This document shows positions 34,010 to 42,955 of a stretch of DNA of 64,000 nt, piece after piece. Source of the DNA: Enterococcus raffinosus (GTDB taxonomy: Bacteria; Bacillota; Bacilli; Lactobacillales; Enterococcaceae); the NCBI RefSeq assembly GCF_018917525.1, contig NZ_JAHLOS010000014.1:32710-96709 (forward strand). The letters run 5' to 3'. Each line of letters opens with the position of its first letter. The stretch's first letter is position 1. A program made the translations under genes and the position numbers. A model generated the notes under the pieces. That model saw only the letters and a list, made by a program, of their open reading frames with translations. It did no database searches and had not been told where the DNA came from.

Positions 34010-36199
34010 TTACATGTGTTTTACACGTGAGGCGATTTCTTCATGGCGTCCGTGAACCATTGGGCGTGCCTGAGGATTTCCTAAGTAGCCGCAAGTTCGT
34101 TTAACGACATCACATGATTTTGGATCGTGATTACCGCATTGTGGACATTCAAAGCCGCGTTTGGTTGGCTTGAAGTCGCCTTCGAAGCCGCATTCGTAGC
34201 AGTGATCAATCGGTGTATTCGTTCCTAAGTAAGCAATCCGATCGTAACCATAGTCCCAAACAGCTTCCAATGATTTTGGATTTTGTTGTAGAACAGGATA
34301 CTCACAGTAGTGGATGAACCCGCCAGAACAATATTTCGGATAATCCTTTTCAAAGTCCAATTTTTCAAATGGTGTTGGATTTTTACGAACATCGTAATGG
34401 AAACTATTTGTATAGTAGTCTTTATCTGTAATATTTTCGACAACACCAAAACGTTCTGTATCTAAATGACAGAAGCGATCAGTTAAGCTTTCACTTGGCG
34501 TTGAGTACACACTGAAGTGATAGCCGTATTCATTGCCCCATGCGTCTGCGTGTTCTTTCAAATCCTTCATGATATCGATAGTGAAGTCTTTCGCTTCTTT
34601 ATTATCTTCCCATTCGCCGCCGTAAAAAACGCTGGCTACTTCGTAAAGACCGATATATCCAAGTGAAATGGTTGCCCGTTTGTTTTTAAACAATTCGTTG
34701 ACGGCGTCGGTCCGTTTCAAGCGTTTGCCGAATGCGCCATATTGATAAAGGATTGGTGCATTTGCCGGTGTGGCTTCTTTACAACGATCGATCCGGAAGA
34801 CTAACGCGTCTTTAGCGATTTGCAGACGTTCTTCTAGTAATGACCAGAATTTTTCTTTGTTGCCGCCGGATTCTAACGCAATCCGCGGTAAGTTCAAAGT
34901 AACAACGCCAAGATTCATCCGACCAGCGTTGACTTCTTCACCTTGTTCATTTTTCCAGCCCTGCAAGAATGAACGACAACCCATTGGGACTTTAAAGCTG
35001 CCGGTTAATTCGATCAATTTATCGTAGTTCAAGATGTCTGGATACATCCGTTTCGTTGCACATTCTAAAGCCAGTTCTTTAATATCGTAGTTTGGATCAG
35101 TCGGATTCAAGTTAGTCCCACGACGTAACGTAAAGATCAATTTAGGGAAGATCGCTGTGCGTTTTTCACTGCCTAGACCTTCGATCCGGATTTGCAGGAT
35201 CGCTTTTTGAATCTCCCGTTCAAACCAGTCAGTTCCTAGACCGAAGCCTAGTGAAGTGAATGGTGTTTGTCCATTAGAGGTAAACAGAGTATTGATCTCA
35301 TATTCCAAGCTTTGCATCGCGTCGTAAATGTCTTTACGGGTTTTTTGTTTTGCAAAAGCTTTTTGCTTTTCAGGATCATCAATCCATTCTTCTGCATCTT
35401 TTAAGTGCTTCGCGTAATTTAGGCGCGCAAAAGGAGCTAACAACTCGTCAGTACGATCCGCCGAACAGCCGCCGTATTGGCTTGATGCCACATTGGCGAT
35501 GATTTGTGAAATTTGGGCAGTTGCCGTTTGGATTGATTTAGGACTTTCCACTTCCGCATTTCCGATCTTGAAGCCGTTGTTTAACATGCCTTTGAAGTCA
35601 ATCAAACAGCAGTTGGTCATCGGTGTATATGGATGGTAGTCCAAATCATGATAATGGATGTCGCCTTTTTGGTGAGCGTTGGCTACGTGCGGCGGCAGCA
35701 TCTTCAAGCCGATCGACTTGCCGACGATCCCAGCCGTTAAGTCACGCTGTGTATTAAAGACATCACTATCCTTATTGGCATTTTCATTGACGACGGTTTG
35801 ATCCTTGTTGATCAATTTGCCGATCGTAAAGTTGATATCTGTTGCTTTACTGCGCTGGAAGTCGCGGCGCGTCCGATAATTGATGTATTCTTCTGCTAAT
35901 TCATATTCGTTGTGTTCTAATAATGTATGCTCCACAATGTTTTGGATTTCATATATTTTGATATCGCTAGTAAAACGTTCTGAAATTTCTGCATCTACGC
36001 GCTCAACGATTGACTGGATACGTTCATGAGCCAATGGATCAACAGACCCTTTAATTTTCGTTTCGGCTTTGATTAAAGCATCATAAATTTTTTGATCGTC
36101 AAAGGATGTGTGACGACCATCACGTTTTACGACCTTAATATTTTTTAGCGACGGTTGATATTCGTTGAACAACGAATCTTTTGTGTGGATTTCCATCAT
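34010..36199 (-). CDS. nrdD: Anaerobic ribonucleoside-triphosphate reductase
   Basis: A 729-residue class III ribonucleotide reductase making dNTPs without oxygen. ATP-cone at about 15-110 (KVVKRDGRHTSFDDQKIYDAL), catalytic barrel (DIHYHDLDYHPYTPMTNCCLIDF), C-terminal zinc site (CYECGFEG ... CPQCGNHDP) and glycyl-radical loop RTCGYLG with the radical glycine at about residue 704. A longer in-frame start exists, but GGAGTG lies six bases before the ATG pair at 36194-36199. NrdR boxes sit upstream. Confidence 0.95.
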   Translation of the reverse strand: MMEIHTKDSLFNEYQPSLKNIKVVKRDGRHTSFDDQKIYDALIKAETKIKGSVDPLAHERIQSIVERVDAEISERFTSDIKIYEIQNIVEHTLLEHNEYELAEEYINYRTRRDFQRSKATDINFTIGKLINKDQTVVNENANKDSDVFNTQRDLTAGIVGKSIGLKMLPPHVANAHQKGDIHYHDLDYHPYTPMTNCCLIDFKGMLNNGFKIGNAEVESPKSIQTATAQISQIIANVASSQYGGCSADRTDELLAPFARLNYAKHLKDAEEWIDDPEKQKAFAKQKTRKDIYDAMQSLEYEINTLFTSNGQTPFTSLGFGLGTDWFEREIQKAILQIRIEGLGSEKRTAIFPKLIFTLRRGTNLNPTDPNYDIKELALECATKRMYPDILNYDKLIELTGSFKVPMGCRSFLQGWKNEQGEEVNAGRMNLGVVTLNLPRIALESGGNKEKFWSLLEERLQIAKDALVFRIDRCKEATPANAPILYQYGAFGKRLKRTDAVNELFKNKRATISLGYIGLYEVASVFYGGEWEDNKEAKDFTIDIMKDLKEHADAWGNEYGYHFSVYSTPSESLTDRFCHLDTERFGVVENITDKDYYTNSFHYDVRKNPTPFEKLDFEKDYPKYCSGGFIHYCEYPVLQQNPKSLEAVWDYGYDRIAYLGTNTPIDHCYECGFEGDFKPTKRGFECPQCGNHDPKSCDVVKRTCGYLGNPQARPMVHGRHEEIASRVKHM

Positions 36200-36230
36200 T
36201 GCAAACACTCCATTTCCTTTAAAGTTCATT

Positions 36231-36317
36231 ATCAATCATATAGTATTTTTGAGGTTGTTGCAACGATATATAGTATTATTTTTTTGCCAAAAAAGAAAAA
36301 CACACTATATATAGTGT
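36231..36317 (-). promoter_or_regulatory. NrdR boxes upstream of nrdD
   Basis: A perfect palindrome ACACTATATATAGTGT (36302-36317) fits the NrdR consensus. A second site (36261-36276) matches 12 of 16 positions and a third (36231-36246) only 9 of 16. Start-to-start distances are 41 and 30 bp, close to four and three helical turns. Confidence 0.7.
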
Positions 36318-36558
36318 GTTTGTTTACTGAAAGATATAAGAAAGCTGATAAGGACAAGCTTCCATTTAAGATAAAATAACTGAAAAATATTTTTCCAAAA
36401 AAGTGAAGAAATTGTAAGAATATTGAAGGACGTTTCACATAGGAATCCGCCTCAAATATGATACCATAAAGAAAAAAATTTAGATATTAAAAATAAGGAT
36501 TTGTCGTATTATTTTTTGAAATATATCCCTCGAGGGTACAAGGGGAAGGATCAAATAT

Positions 36559-36734
36559 TTACATTAAAACGAATAAGGATGTCAGTTCAACTTTTTGCAG
36601 GAGACTTAGGCAAAAAAGAAATTATCAAAATTAGCAAATATATTGATTGAAGGCTTTAGTTGAATGATATACGGCATTCGAATCAACCTAATTTTTTCTT
36701 TTAGAAAAAATGATTACATTAAAACGAATAAGGA
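36559..36734 (+). repeat. Repeated leader element, copy A (upstream of the BceAB-type transporter)
   Basis: A 155-bp unit bounded by 21-bp direct repeats (36559-36579, 36714-36734; core ACGAATAAGGA), the second of which supplies the ribosome site of the ABC gene. The left arm 36572-36600 (29 nt) and right arm 36653-36682 (30 nt) are identical to the PTS-operon copies; the middle is diverged. Arm parts AGTTCAACT and AGTTGAAT can pair. A hairpin (ATTTTTTC/GAAAAAAT) precedes the second direct repeat. Confidence 0.75.
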
Positions 36735-36741
36735 GAAACCT

Positions 36742-37509
36742 ATGAAAAAAATGATCGATGTGCAGCATCTTAGTAAAAGCTTCGGCACACGAAATAATAA
36801 AGTTACTGTTTTAAATGATCTGAATTTTAGTGTGGAAAAAGGTGAGTTCGTTGGCATTATGGGTCCCAGTGGTGCTGGCAAGACGACCTTGATGAATATT
36901 CTTTCCACGATTTTGTTGCCAACAATGGGCTCCGTTAAAATCGACGGCGCAGATATTACCCAGATGCGGGAGAATCGTTTGACGGATTTTCGGCGAGAAA
37001 ATTTAGGTTTTATCTTTCAGGACTTTAATCTAATTGATAGTTTAACGGTCAAGGATAATATTATTTTACCGTTGACTGTCAGCAAGCTCTCGAATGAAGA
37101 GATTGAAGAACGGGTGCTTCGGTTGACGAAAATTTTGAAGATTGAGCAAATTTTAGCACGTTACCCAGAAGAAATCTCCATCGGTCAACAACAGCGAACA
37201 GCAGCGGCCCGTGCTTTGATCAGCCGTCCATTGGTTTTGTTCGCCGATGAACCCACAGGCTCGTTAGATTCTAAGTCTGCGTCGGAGTTTTTGAATTATT
37301 TAGATGAGGTGAATCTTCATGAGGAAACCACGATCTTAATGGTGACCCATGATCCTTATACTGCTAGCTATTGTAATCGAGTATTGTTTATTAAGGATGG
37401 CCGCTTTTTCTCTGAAATTGTCCGTCGGTCGTCTCGCAAGGATTTTTTTGAAAAGGTCATTGATATGCAAGCCACGATCGGCGGAGGGGGGAAGGCCAAT
37501 GCTGATTAA
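36742..37509 (+). CDS. ABC transporter ATP-binding protein, BceA-type
   Basis: A 255-residue ATPase of the MacB/BceA group. Walker A GPSGAGKTT (about 38-46), Q-loop FIFQDFNLIDSLT, Walker B LVLFADEPTGSLDS, switch MVTHD. The signature is ISIGQQQR instead of the usual LSGGQQQR, a rare change at an important contact. Partner of the next gene, overlapping it by eleven bases. Bce-type transporters expel or sense cell-wall-active peptides, usually with a two-component system, which is not adjacent here. AAGGAG before the ATG comes from the repeated element. Confidence 0.85.
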   Translation: MKKMIDVQHLSKSFGTRNNKVTVLNDLNFSVEKGEFVGIMGPSGAGKTTLMNILSTILLPTMGSVKIDGADITQMRENRLTDFRRENLGFIFQDFNLIDSLTVKDNIILPLTVSKLSNEEIEERVLRLTKILKIEQILARYPEEISIGQQQRTAAARALISRPLVLFADEPTGSLDSKSASEFLNYLDEVNLHEETTILMVTHDPYTASYCNRVLFIKDGRFFSEIVRRSSRKDFFEKVIDMQATIGGGGKANAD

Positions 37510-39511
37510 AATTGTTTGGCGGAGCTTCAAGAAGCAGATGTCGAACTATTTGATCTTTTTCTTCAGTCTGATTTTTGCGGTAATGGTTTATTACTCTTTT
37601 ACAGCGATGACCTATGAGCAGCCCTTGATTCGCAGTGCCGGAAAAAATACCCAGTTAGTCGGGGTGTTAGGCTTCGGGAGTTTTGCGGTTGTACTGATTT
37701 TGTTGTTTTTTATGGCTAATACCAATCGTTTTTTCATAGAAAATCGGCGTAAGGATATCAGTATCTTCCATTTGTATGGGTTGAACTACTACCAGATTTG
37801 TCTCTGGTTCATTTTAGAAATCTTCTTTATCGGAATTTTTTCTTTTGTAATCGGGATCGGCGTGGGAGTTCTCTTGTCGAAGTTGTTTAGTATGATCTTG
37901 GTAAAGGCCATGGATCTGCCGCTGAGAGTGCATTTCTTTTTCTCAACCGATGCGATCATAGCAACTGGCTTAGTGGTGCTCTTTATATTGGCGGTTGTTT
38001 CCTTCCAGATTTTATGGTTGGTATCGGGGTCGAAATTTTCTCACTTAAAAAAGCTTCGTTTGCGAAAAATTCAAGCGATGAAGGTATCTTTGCCGCAAAA
38101 AATCGCGGGTAGTATCGGGGCTCTCTTTTTATTAAGCGGCTGGGGTATGGCTGTGACCTATGTTGTCTTTTCTCGGACAGTGAGTGATCGTTTTGGCTTG
38201 CTGCGAGGAAATGCTTTACTAATGGGCTTAATCTTTTTACTCTGTGTATTGGGCAGCTATTTGTTTTTTGCATTCACATTGCGCTGGTATAATTCCTATC
38301 GACCAAAGCGTTTAAATAAAAATTTGGGGATGCTGTCGAGAAGCGAGTGGCAATTGCGGCTATTTAGCGAATGGCGTTTTTTTGGTTCCATTACAGTTGC
38401 GCTAGGATTAGCCTTGGCGATTTTAGGAGGAATGGCGGCGCTTGTTTCATTACAAATGCGTTTAGTTGATGAAATTGCCCCGGCTTCCGTGATGATTACA
38501 CAGCAAAGCTATCAGAAGCTGGCACCGAAGCTGCAAAGCGTTGCTCCTTATCAACGGCAAACCTTACACTTAAAAGCAGTGCCGGCCAAGCAAAGCGTCG
38601 CAATTTCTGGAGAGGGTGTAAATTCTCAGCCAGAGATTACGGATGTCGTTTCGATATCTGACTATCAGGCTTTCCGGAAAACAAATCCTACCTTGCAGAA
38701 CATTCAGCTGAAGTCTACTGATTCGACAGTTGTTTTGAGCTCCTATCAGCGTTATCTGAATGACTATGCTCGTTACAGTAAAATCATTTATTTGAAAAGT
38801 CAGAAGCTGAAGGTTCAAGAAACGCACCCTAATTTTTTCGGCGATACGAGCTTGCGATATGGTACGGGAATGATTGTCGTTTCTGATGAACTTTTTGATG
38901 AATTATCCGGAGTTTCTTATGCGTTAGAGGTAATTGATGTAGAAGATCGTTTTGAGAACAAGCTGAATCAAATGATTCGTGCTAATCTGAAGGGCGATTG
39001 GGATTATCCAATACATTATGATCTGACATGGAAAAATAAGCAGATTGTCGGAGATATTGTAGAAGGAGAAGGAAATAAAAAAGATGGATCAACGGTCTAT
39101 CGTTCAGAGTATACCTCGTATCAGGAAGTCTATCGAATGACTCGCAGCAGTATGGGACTAGTGCTGTTCGTAGTAACCTTTGTGACCACCACATTTATTA
39201 TTGTGACAGCTAGTATGGTCACATTGCGGCAACTTTCCGAATTTAAGCAAAAACGAAAGAAATACGGTCTATTACGGCAAATGGGCATTCCGGAAAAAAC
39301 GATTTATCAAGAAATCAAACGTGAAAATCGAGTGGTGTTCTTTATTCCAGCGATCTTGGCTCTGATTCACAGTATGCTAGCCATCTCGGTCATCTCTCAT
39401 ATTGCTAAAAATGCCAACTATGGATTTGTTTATCTATTTTGCGGACTGATGCTAGTGGTCTATGCGCTATTCTATTGGACAACATGTGTCTATCAGAAGA
39501 AACTTTTATAA
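37499..39511 (+). CDS. ABC transporter permease, BceB/FtsX-type
   Basis: A 670-residue membrane protein with the Bce permease layout: one N-terminal helix, then helices to about residue 300 (including IRSAGKNTQLVGVLGFG, RKDISIFHLYGLNYYQICLW), a large extracytoplasmic domain between about residues 330 and 560, and a final FtsX-type bundle (LRQLSEFKQKRKKYGLLRQMGIPEKTIY). The start ATG at 37499 lies in the end of the ATPase gene behind GCGGAGGGGGG. Substrate not predictable; peptide antibiotics are the usual guess. Confidence 0.85.
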   Translation: MLIKIVWRSFKKQMSNYLIFFFSLIFAVMVYYSFTAMTYEQPLIRSAGKNTQLVGVLGFGSFAVVLILLFFMANTNRFFIENRRKDISIFHLYGLNYYQICLWFILEIFFIGIFSFVIGIGVGVLLSKLFSMILVKAMDLPLRVHFFFSTDAIIATGLVVLFILAVVSFQILWLVSGSKFSHLKKLRLRKIQAMKVSLPQKIAGSIGALFLLSGWGMAVTYVVFSRTVSDRFGLLRGNALLMGLIFLLCVLGSYLFFAFTLRWYNSYRPKRLNKNLGMLSRSEWQLRLFSEWRFFGSITVALGLALAILGGMAALVSLQMRLVDEIAPASVMITQQSYQKLAPKLQSVAPYQRQTLHLKAVPAKQSVAISGEGVNSQPEITDVVSISDYQAFRKTNPTLQNIQLKSTDSTVVLSSYQRYLNDYARYSKIIYLKSQKLKVQETHPNFFGDTSLRYGTGMIVVSDELFDELSGVSYALEVIDVEDRFENKLNQMIRANLKGDWDYPIHYDLTWKNKQIVGDIVEGEGNKKDGSTVYRSEYTSYQEVYRMTRSSMGLVLFVVTFVTTTFIIVTASMVTLRQLSEFKQKRKKYGLLRQMGIPEKTIYQEIKRENRVVFFIPAILALIHSMLAISVISHIAKNANYGFVYLFCGLMLVVYALFYWTTCVYQKKLL

Positions 39512-39520
39512 AAGCTTAAG

Positions 39521-39557
39521 AACAGGATGAATCGATATTCGGTATATCCTGTTTTTT
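39521..39557 (+). terminator. Terminator after the BceAB-type operon
   Basis: Stem AACAGGAT/ATCCTGTT (39521-39528, 39545-39552) with a second inner stem and T6. Confidence 0.75.
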
Positions 39558-39720
39558 CGTCTAGCTATTTTCCTGGTTACATCGGCAGAAAACCAATGAT
39601 AGCAGGCAATTTGCTCATTATAAACACTGTTCCGAGTGTTGCGGATATCAATGTGACAAAACTGTTCGTTTGAAAGCGGTATATGTAAGAGAATCAAATG
39701 GTAGATTTTTGGCAGCCTCC

Positions 39721-39726
39721 TATAAT
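39721..39726 (+). promoter_or_regulatory. -10 box of the dlt operon
   Basis: TATAAT about 30 bases before dltX. The -35 is poor (ATGGTA at 17 bases), suggesting activator dependence or low basal use. Confidence 0.45.
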
Positions 39727-39757
39727 GAGTACTAAATAAAAGGGAGAGGGCGATCGG

Positions 39758-39907
39758 ATGAAGGAATTTTTTAAACGCCCCGCTACTCGTTACTGGTTAA
39801 GTTTTATTGGAAAGACGTTTTTCTACTTTGCCGTCCTTTTGATTCTAATTTACTTATACCATTACAAGAGTATCCAAGGCGGTAATTTTATCTATAACGA
39901 ATTTTAA
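39758..39907 (+). CDS. dltX: DltX, small membrane protein of teichoic acid D-alanylation
   Basis: A 49-residue gene just before dltA. One membrane helix (TFFYFAVLLILIYLYHY, about residues 20-36) and the family end GGNFIYNEF, whose C-terminal FIYNEF resembles an acyl-acceptor tyrosine motif; DltX is proposed to relay D-alanine between DltB/DltC and DltD. AGGGAGAGGG precedes the ATG. Too short for many ORF callers but clear by position and motif. Confidence 0.9.
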   Translation: MKEFFKRPATRYWLSFIGKTFFYFAVLLILIYLYHYKSIQGGNFIYNEF

Positions 39908-39951
39908 TCGATTGAAAAAAGTTCGTTCTTGAATCGAACGGGGGGACAATC

Positions 39952-41463
39952 ATGCAAAACATCATCACAGCAATTGATCAATGGGCGAATGAAACGCCAG
40001 AAGCAATTGCCTATCAATCAGAAACAGAACAGTTCAGTTATCAAACCTTGCATCAATGGTCCGATAACTTAGCACACTATTTGAATCAGAACATAGAATC
40101 AAACACACCAATCGTTGTTTTCGGTGAATTGGAATTTGAAATGATCGCTAGTTTTTTAGGGGCTGCTAAAAGCGGACATGCCTATATTCCGATCGAATCA
40201 AACACACCATTGGATCGCATCCAATTGATTTTAGAAGTCGCACAGCCAGCAATGATCTTAAGTGTTTTACCTTGGCCCGAAGAAATCAACGTGACTATTC
40301 CAGTTGTGACACCAGTCAAGCTGGCTGAGCTCTTTACGACTGAACAAGCGCCAACGGACCTGCAGCCAGTCGTAGCTGACGAAACTTTTTATATCATTTT
40401 TACTTCTGGAACGACTGGGGTACCGAAGGGTGTTCAAATCAGTCACAAGAATTTATTGAGCTTTGTGAATTGGGATTTGAAGGATTTCGGGATCGAACCA
40501 GGGATGCGCTTCTTGTCACAGGCGCCGTATTCCTTTGATCTTTCGGTCATGAGTGTTTATCCAGCCCTTTGCAGTGGCGGGACTCTGATCCCTATGGAAA
40601 AAACGGTCATCAATGATTTCAAGAAATTATTCAGCTTTTTACCAAATTTAGCTTTGGAGGTCTGGGTCTCGACCCCGTCATTCATGGATATCTGTCTAAT
40701 GGAGAAGACCTTTGATGGCGAACATGTGCCTTCACTAAAGATTTTCCAATTCTGTGGCGAAGAGTTGCCGCGTAAGACAGCAGCTGAATTGCTTCGTCGC
40801 TTCCCGAATGCGAAGGTCTTTAATACTTACGGACCAACGGAAGCAACGGTTGCTATGACACAAATCGAAGTGACAGAAGAGGTTTTGGCGACATACGATC
40901 GTGTACCGATCGGCTATATTAAAGAAGACACGGAAGTTTTGATCTATGATGAAGATCACGAAGCAGCAGAAGGTGCTGCTGGTGAGATTATCATTAAGGG
41001 TCCCAGCGTTTCAAAGGGCTACATGCACAATCCAGAGAAAACAGCAGCAGCCTTTTTTGAGATTGACGGGGTTCCTGCCTACCATACCGGTGATGCTGGA
41101 CGTTTGCAGGCAGATGGCTTGCTGCTATATGAAGGTCGGATCGATTTCCAAGTGAAGCTGCATGGCTTTCGAATTGAGCTGGAAGACATCGATCATCATT
41201 TAGAGAAAGTATCTTATGTGAAGCAAGCGACCGTTGTTCCAAAGTATCAAGACCACAAGGTTCAGCAATTAGTCGCTTATGTTGTTGCCAATGACAATGA
41301 CTTTGAAAAAGCGTATCAGCTAACCAAAGCAGTGAAAGAAGAACTGGCAGAAGGCGTCATGGAATACATGATTCCGCAAAAATTTGTCTATGTTGACCAA
41401 TTACCGCGGACGGCAAACGGCAAAATTGACCGCAAGCGATTAATTAACGAGGTGAACAGCTGA
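39952..41463 (+). CDS. dltA: D-alanine--[D-alanyl carrier protein] ligase
   Basis: A 503-residue ANL-family adenylating enzyme that activates D-alanine with ATP and loads it on DltC. Core motifs: FTSGTTGVPKGVQ (P-loop), FNTYGPTEATVA, YHTGDAGRLQADG and the C-terminal lysine region NGKIDRKRL. GGGGGGAC precedes the ATG. Second gene of dltXABCD; its stop overlaps the dltB start. Product charge-modifies lipoteichoic/wall teichoic acids and lowers sensitivity to cationic peptides. Confidence 0.96.
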   Translation: MQNIITAIDQWANETPEAIAYQSETEQFSYQTLHQWSDNLAHYLNQNIESNTPIVVFGELEFEMIASFLGAAKSGHAYIPIESNTPLDRIQLILEVAQPAMILSVLPWPEEINVTIPVVTPVKLAELFTTEQAPTDLQPVVADETFYIIFTSGTTGVPKGVQISHKNLLSFVNWDLKDFGIEPGMRFLSQAPYSFDLSVMSVYPALCSGGTLIPMEKTVINDFKKLFSFLPNLALEVWVSTPSFMDICLMEKTFDGEHVPSLKIFQFCGEELPRKTAAELLRRFPNAKVFNTYGPTEATVAMTQIEVTEEVLATYDRVPIGYIKEDTEVLIYDEDHEAAEGAAGEIIIKGPSVSKGYMHNPEKTAAAFFEIDGVPAYHTGDAGRLQADGLLLYEGRIDFQVKLHGFRIELEDIDHHLEKVSYVKQATVVPKYQDHKVQQLVAYVVANDNDFEKAYQLTKAVKEELAEGVMEYMIPQKFVYVDQLPRTANGKIDRKRLINEVNS

Positions 41464-42683
41464 TGATTGTACCTCACATGGTCCCATACGCGTCACCGAT
41501 TTACTTCATTATTTTGATTGTGGCGCTGCTACCGTTAATTTTAAGCTTACTGCTTCGCGGCAAACGAATCGGTTGGTATCAATCACTGATCACACTGTTC
41601 TTCTTGTATGTTTCTTTTGGCGGAAAGGATTATCGCCAAGGACTGGCATTGATCGGCTACGTGATCTTCCAAAGTATTCTTGTTTGGTGTTACAACCATT
41701 ATCGTAAAAACAAGAATCAAGCGGGTATCTTTTACTTAGCCGTATTTTTAAGTATCGTCCCTTTGATCCTAGTCAAAGTCACGCCATTCATGGATGGCGA
41801 AAATTCCCTCTTTGGATTTCTAGGGATTTCTTATCTGACCTTTAAATCGGTTCAGATCATCATGGAAATGCGTGATGGGATGATCAAGGAATACAGCCCG
41901 TTGAACTATATCAAGTTCCTGCTGTTTTTCCCAACGATTTCCTCTGGTCCGATCGATCGGTATCGCCGCTTTGAAAAAGATTTGAAGGAGCCGCCTACAC
42001 CAGAAAAATACGTCGATTTATTAGGCGCTGGTGTTCACGATATTTTTGTCGGCTTTTTATATAAATTTGTAATCGGCTATTATTTTGGTCAAGTGCTGCT
42101 GCCAATCGTTGATCGAATGGCGATGCAGCATGGGGGCATTTCTTGGGGCCTAGTCGGCTATATGTATGTCTATAGTATGTATTTGTTCTTCGATTTCGCT
42201 GGCTACAGTCTGTTCGCAGTAGGTACCAGCAAGCTGATGGGATACGAGACACCACCGAACTTTAATAAGCCGTTCTTATCCTGGAACATCAAAGAATTCT
42301 GGAATCGTTGGCACATGACCTTATCCTTTTGGTTCCGCGATTACATCTACATGCGCTTGATGTTCACCTTGATTAAAAAGAAAACCTTCAAGAGTCGGAT
42401 CGTCGCGTCAAATGTCGGCTACTTCGCTTTGTTCCTGATCATGGGCGTTTGGCACGGCTTGACTTGGTATTACATCTTGTATGGCTTCTACCACGCTGCA
42501 TTGATTTGTCTGACTGATGCGTGGCTGCGATTCAAGAAGAAACACAAAAAACAGATACCATCTAATAAATTTACCCACGCGTTGGCAATCTTCTTAACCT
42601 TCAACGCTGTCTGCTTAAGCTTTTTGATCTTCTCAGGTTTTTTGGATAAATTAATATTTCACAATTTCTTTCTAGGAAGATAA
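41463..42683 (+). CDS. dltB: D-alanyl transfer protein DltB (MBOAT family)
   Basis: A 406-residue polytopic MBOAT acyltransferase that passes D-alanine across the membrane. MBOAT signature: LFFDFAGYSLFAVGTSKLMGY, FWNRWHMTLSFWFRDYIYM and the catalytic histidine in MGVWHGLTWYYILYGFYHA. Starts with ATG overlapping the dltA stop (TGATG). The C-terminal helix faces DltX/DltD in the family. Confidence 0.96.
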   Translation: MIVPHMVPYASPIYFIILIVALLPLILSLLLRGKRIGWYQSLITLFFLYVSFGGKDYRQGLALIGYVIFQSILVWCYNHYRKNKNQAGIFYLAVFLSIVPLILVKVTPFMDGENSLFGFLGISYLTFKSVQIIMEMRDGMIKEYSPLNYIKFLLFFPTISSGPIDRYRRFEKDLKEPPTPEKYVDLLGAGVHDIFVGFLYKFVIGYYFGQVLLPIVDRMAMQHGGISWGLVGYMYVYSMYLFFDFAGYSLFAVGTSKLMGYETPPNFNKPFLSWNIKEFWNRWHMTLSFWFRDYIYMRLMFTLIKKKTFKSRIVASNVGYFALFLIMGVWHGLTWYYILYGFYHAALICLTDAWLRFKKKHKKQIPSNKFTHALAIFLTFNAVCLSFLIFSGFLDKLIFHNFFLGR

Positions 42684-42721
42684 ACAGCTAAACTACAAAA
42701 ACACGAAATGGAGCGAGTAAC

Positions 42722-42955
42722 ATGGAAGACACATTATTTAGTATTTTAGAAGATATCACAGGAACAGACGAAGTAAGAGACAATCCAGAGGTGGATTTAT
42801 TCGAAGAAGGCTTGATGGACTCTTTAGCAACCGTTCAATTACTGGTTGAGATCGAAGGACAATTAGGCGTGCAAGTACCAGTTTCAGAGTTTGACCGCGC
42901 TCAATGGAACACACCAAATAAAATTATTGAACAAGTGAAAGCATTGCAAGCCTAA
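42722..42955 (+). CDS. dltC: D-alanyl carrier protein
   Basis: A 77-residue acyl-carrier-type protein; the phosphopantetheine site is S34 in GLMDSLATVQL. ATGGAGCG precedes the ATG. It carries D-alanine from DltA to DltB. Its stop overlaps the dltD start (TAATG). Confidence 0.96.
   Translation: MEDTLFSILEDITGTDEVRDNPEVDLFEEGLMDSLATVQLLVEIEGQLGVQVPVSEFDRAQWNTPNKIIEQVKALQA

Noticed and set aside
36664..36741. Longer BceA-type start at 36664 (MIYGIR...)
   Set aside because: It translates the repeated leader element; no ribosome site precedes it, whereas AAGGAG precedes 36742.
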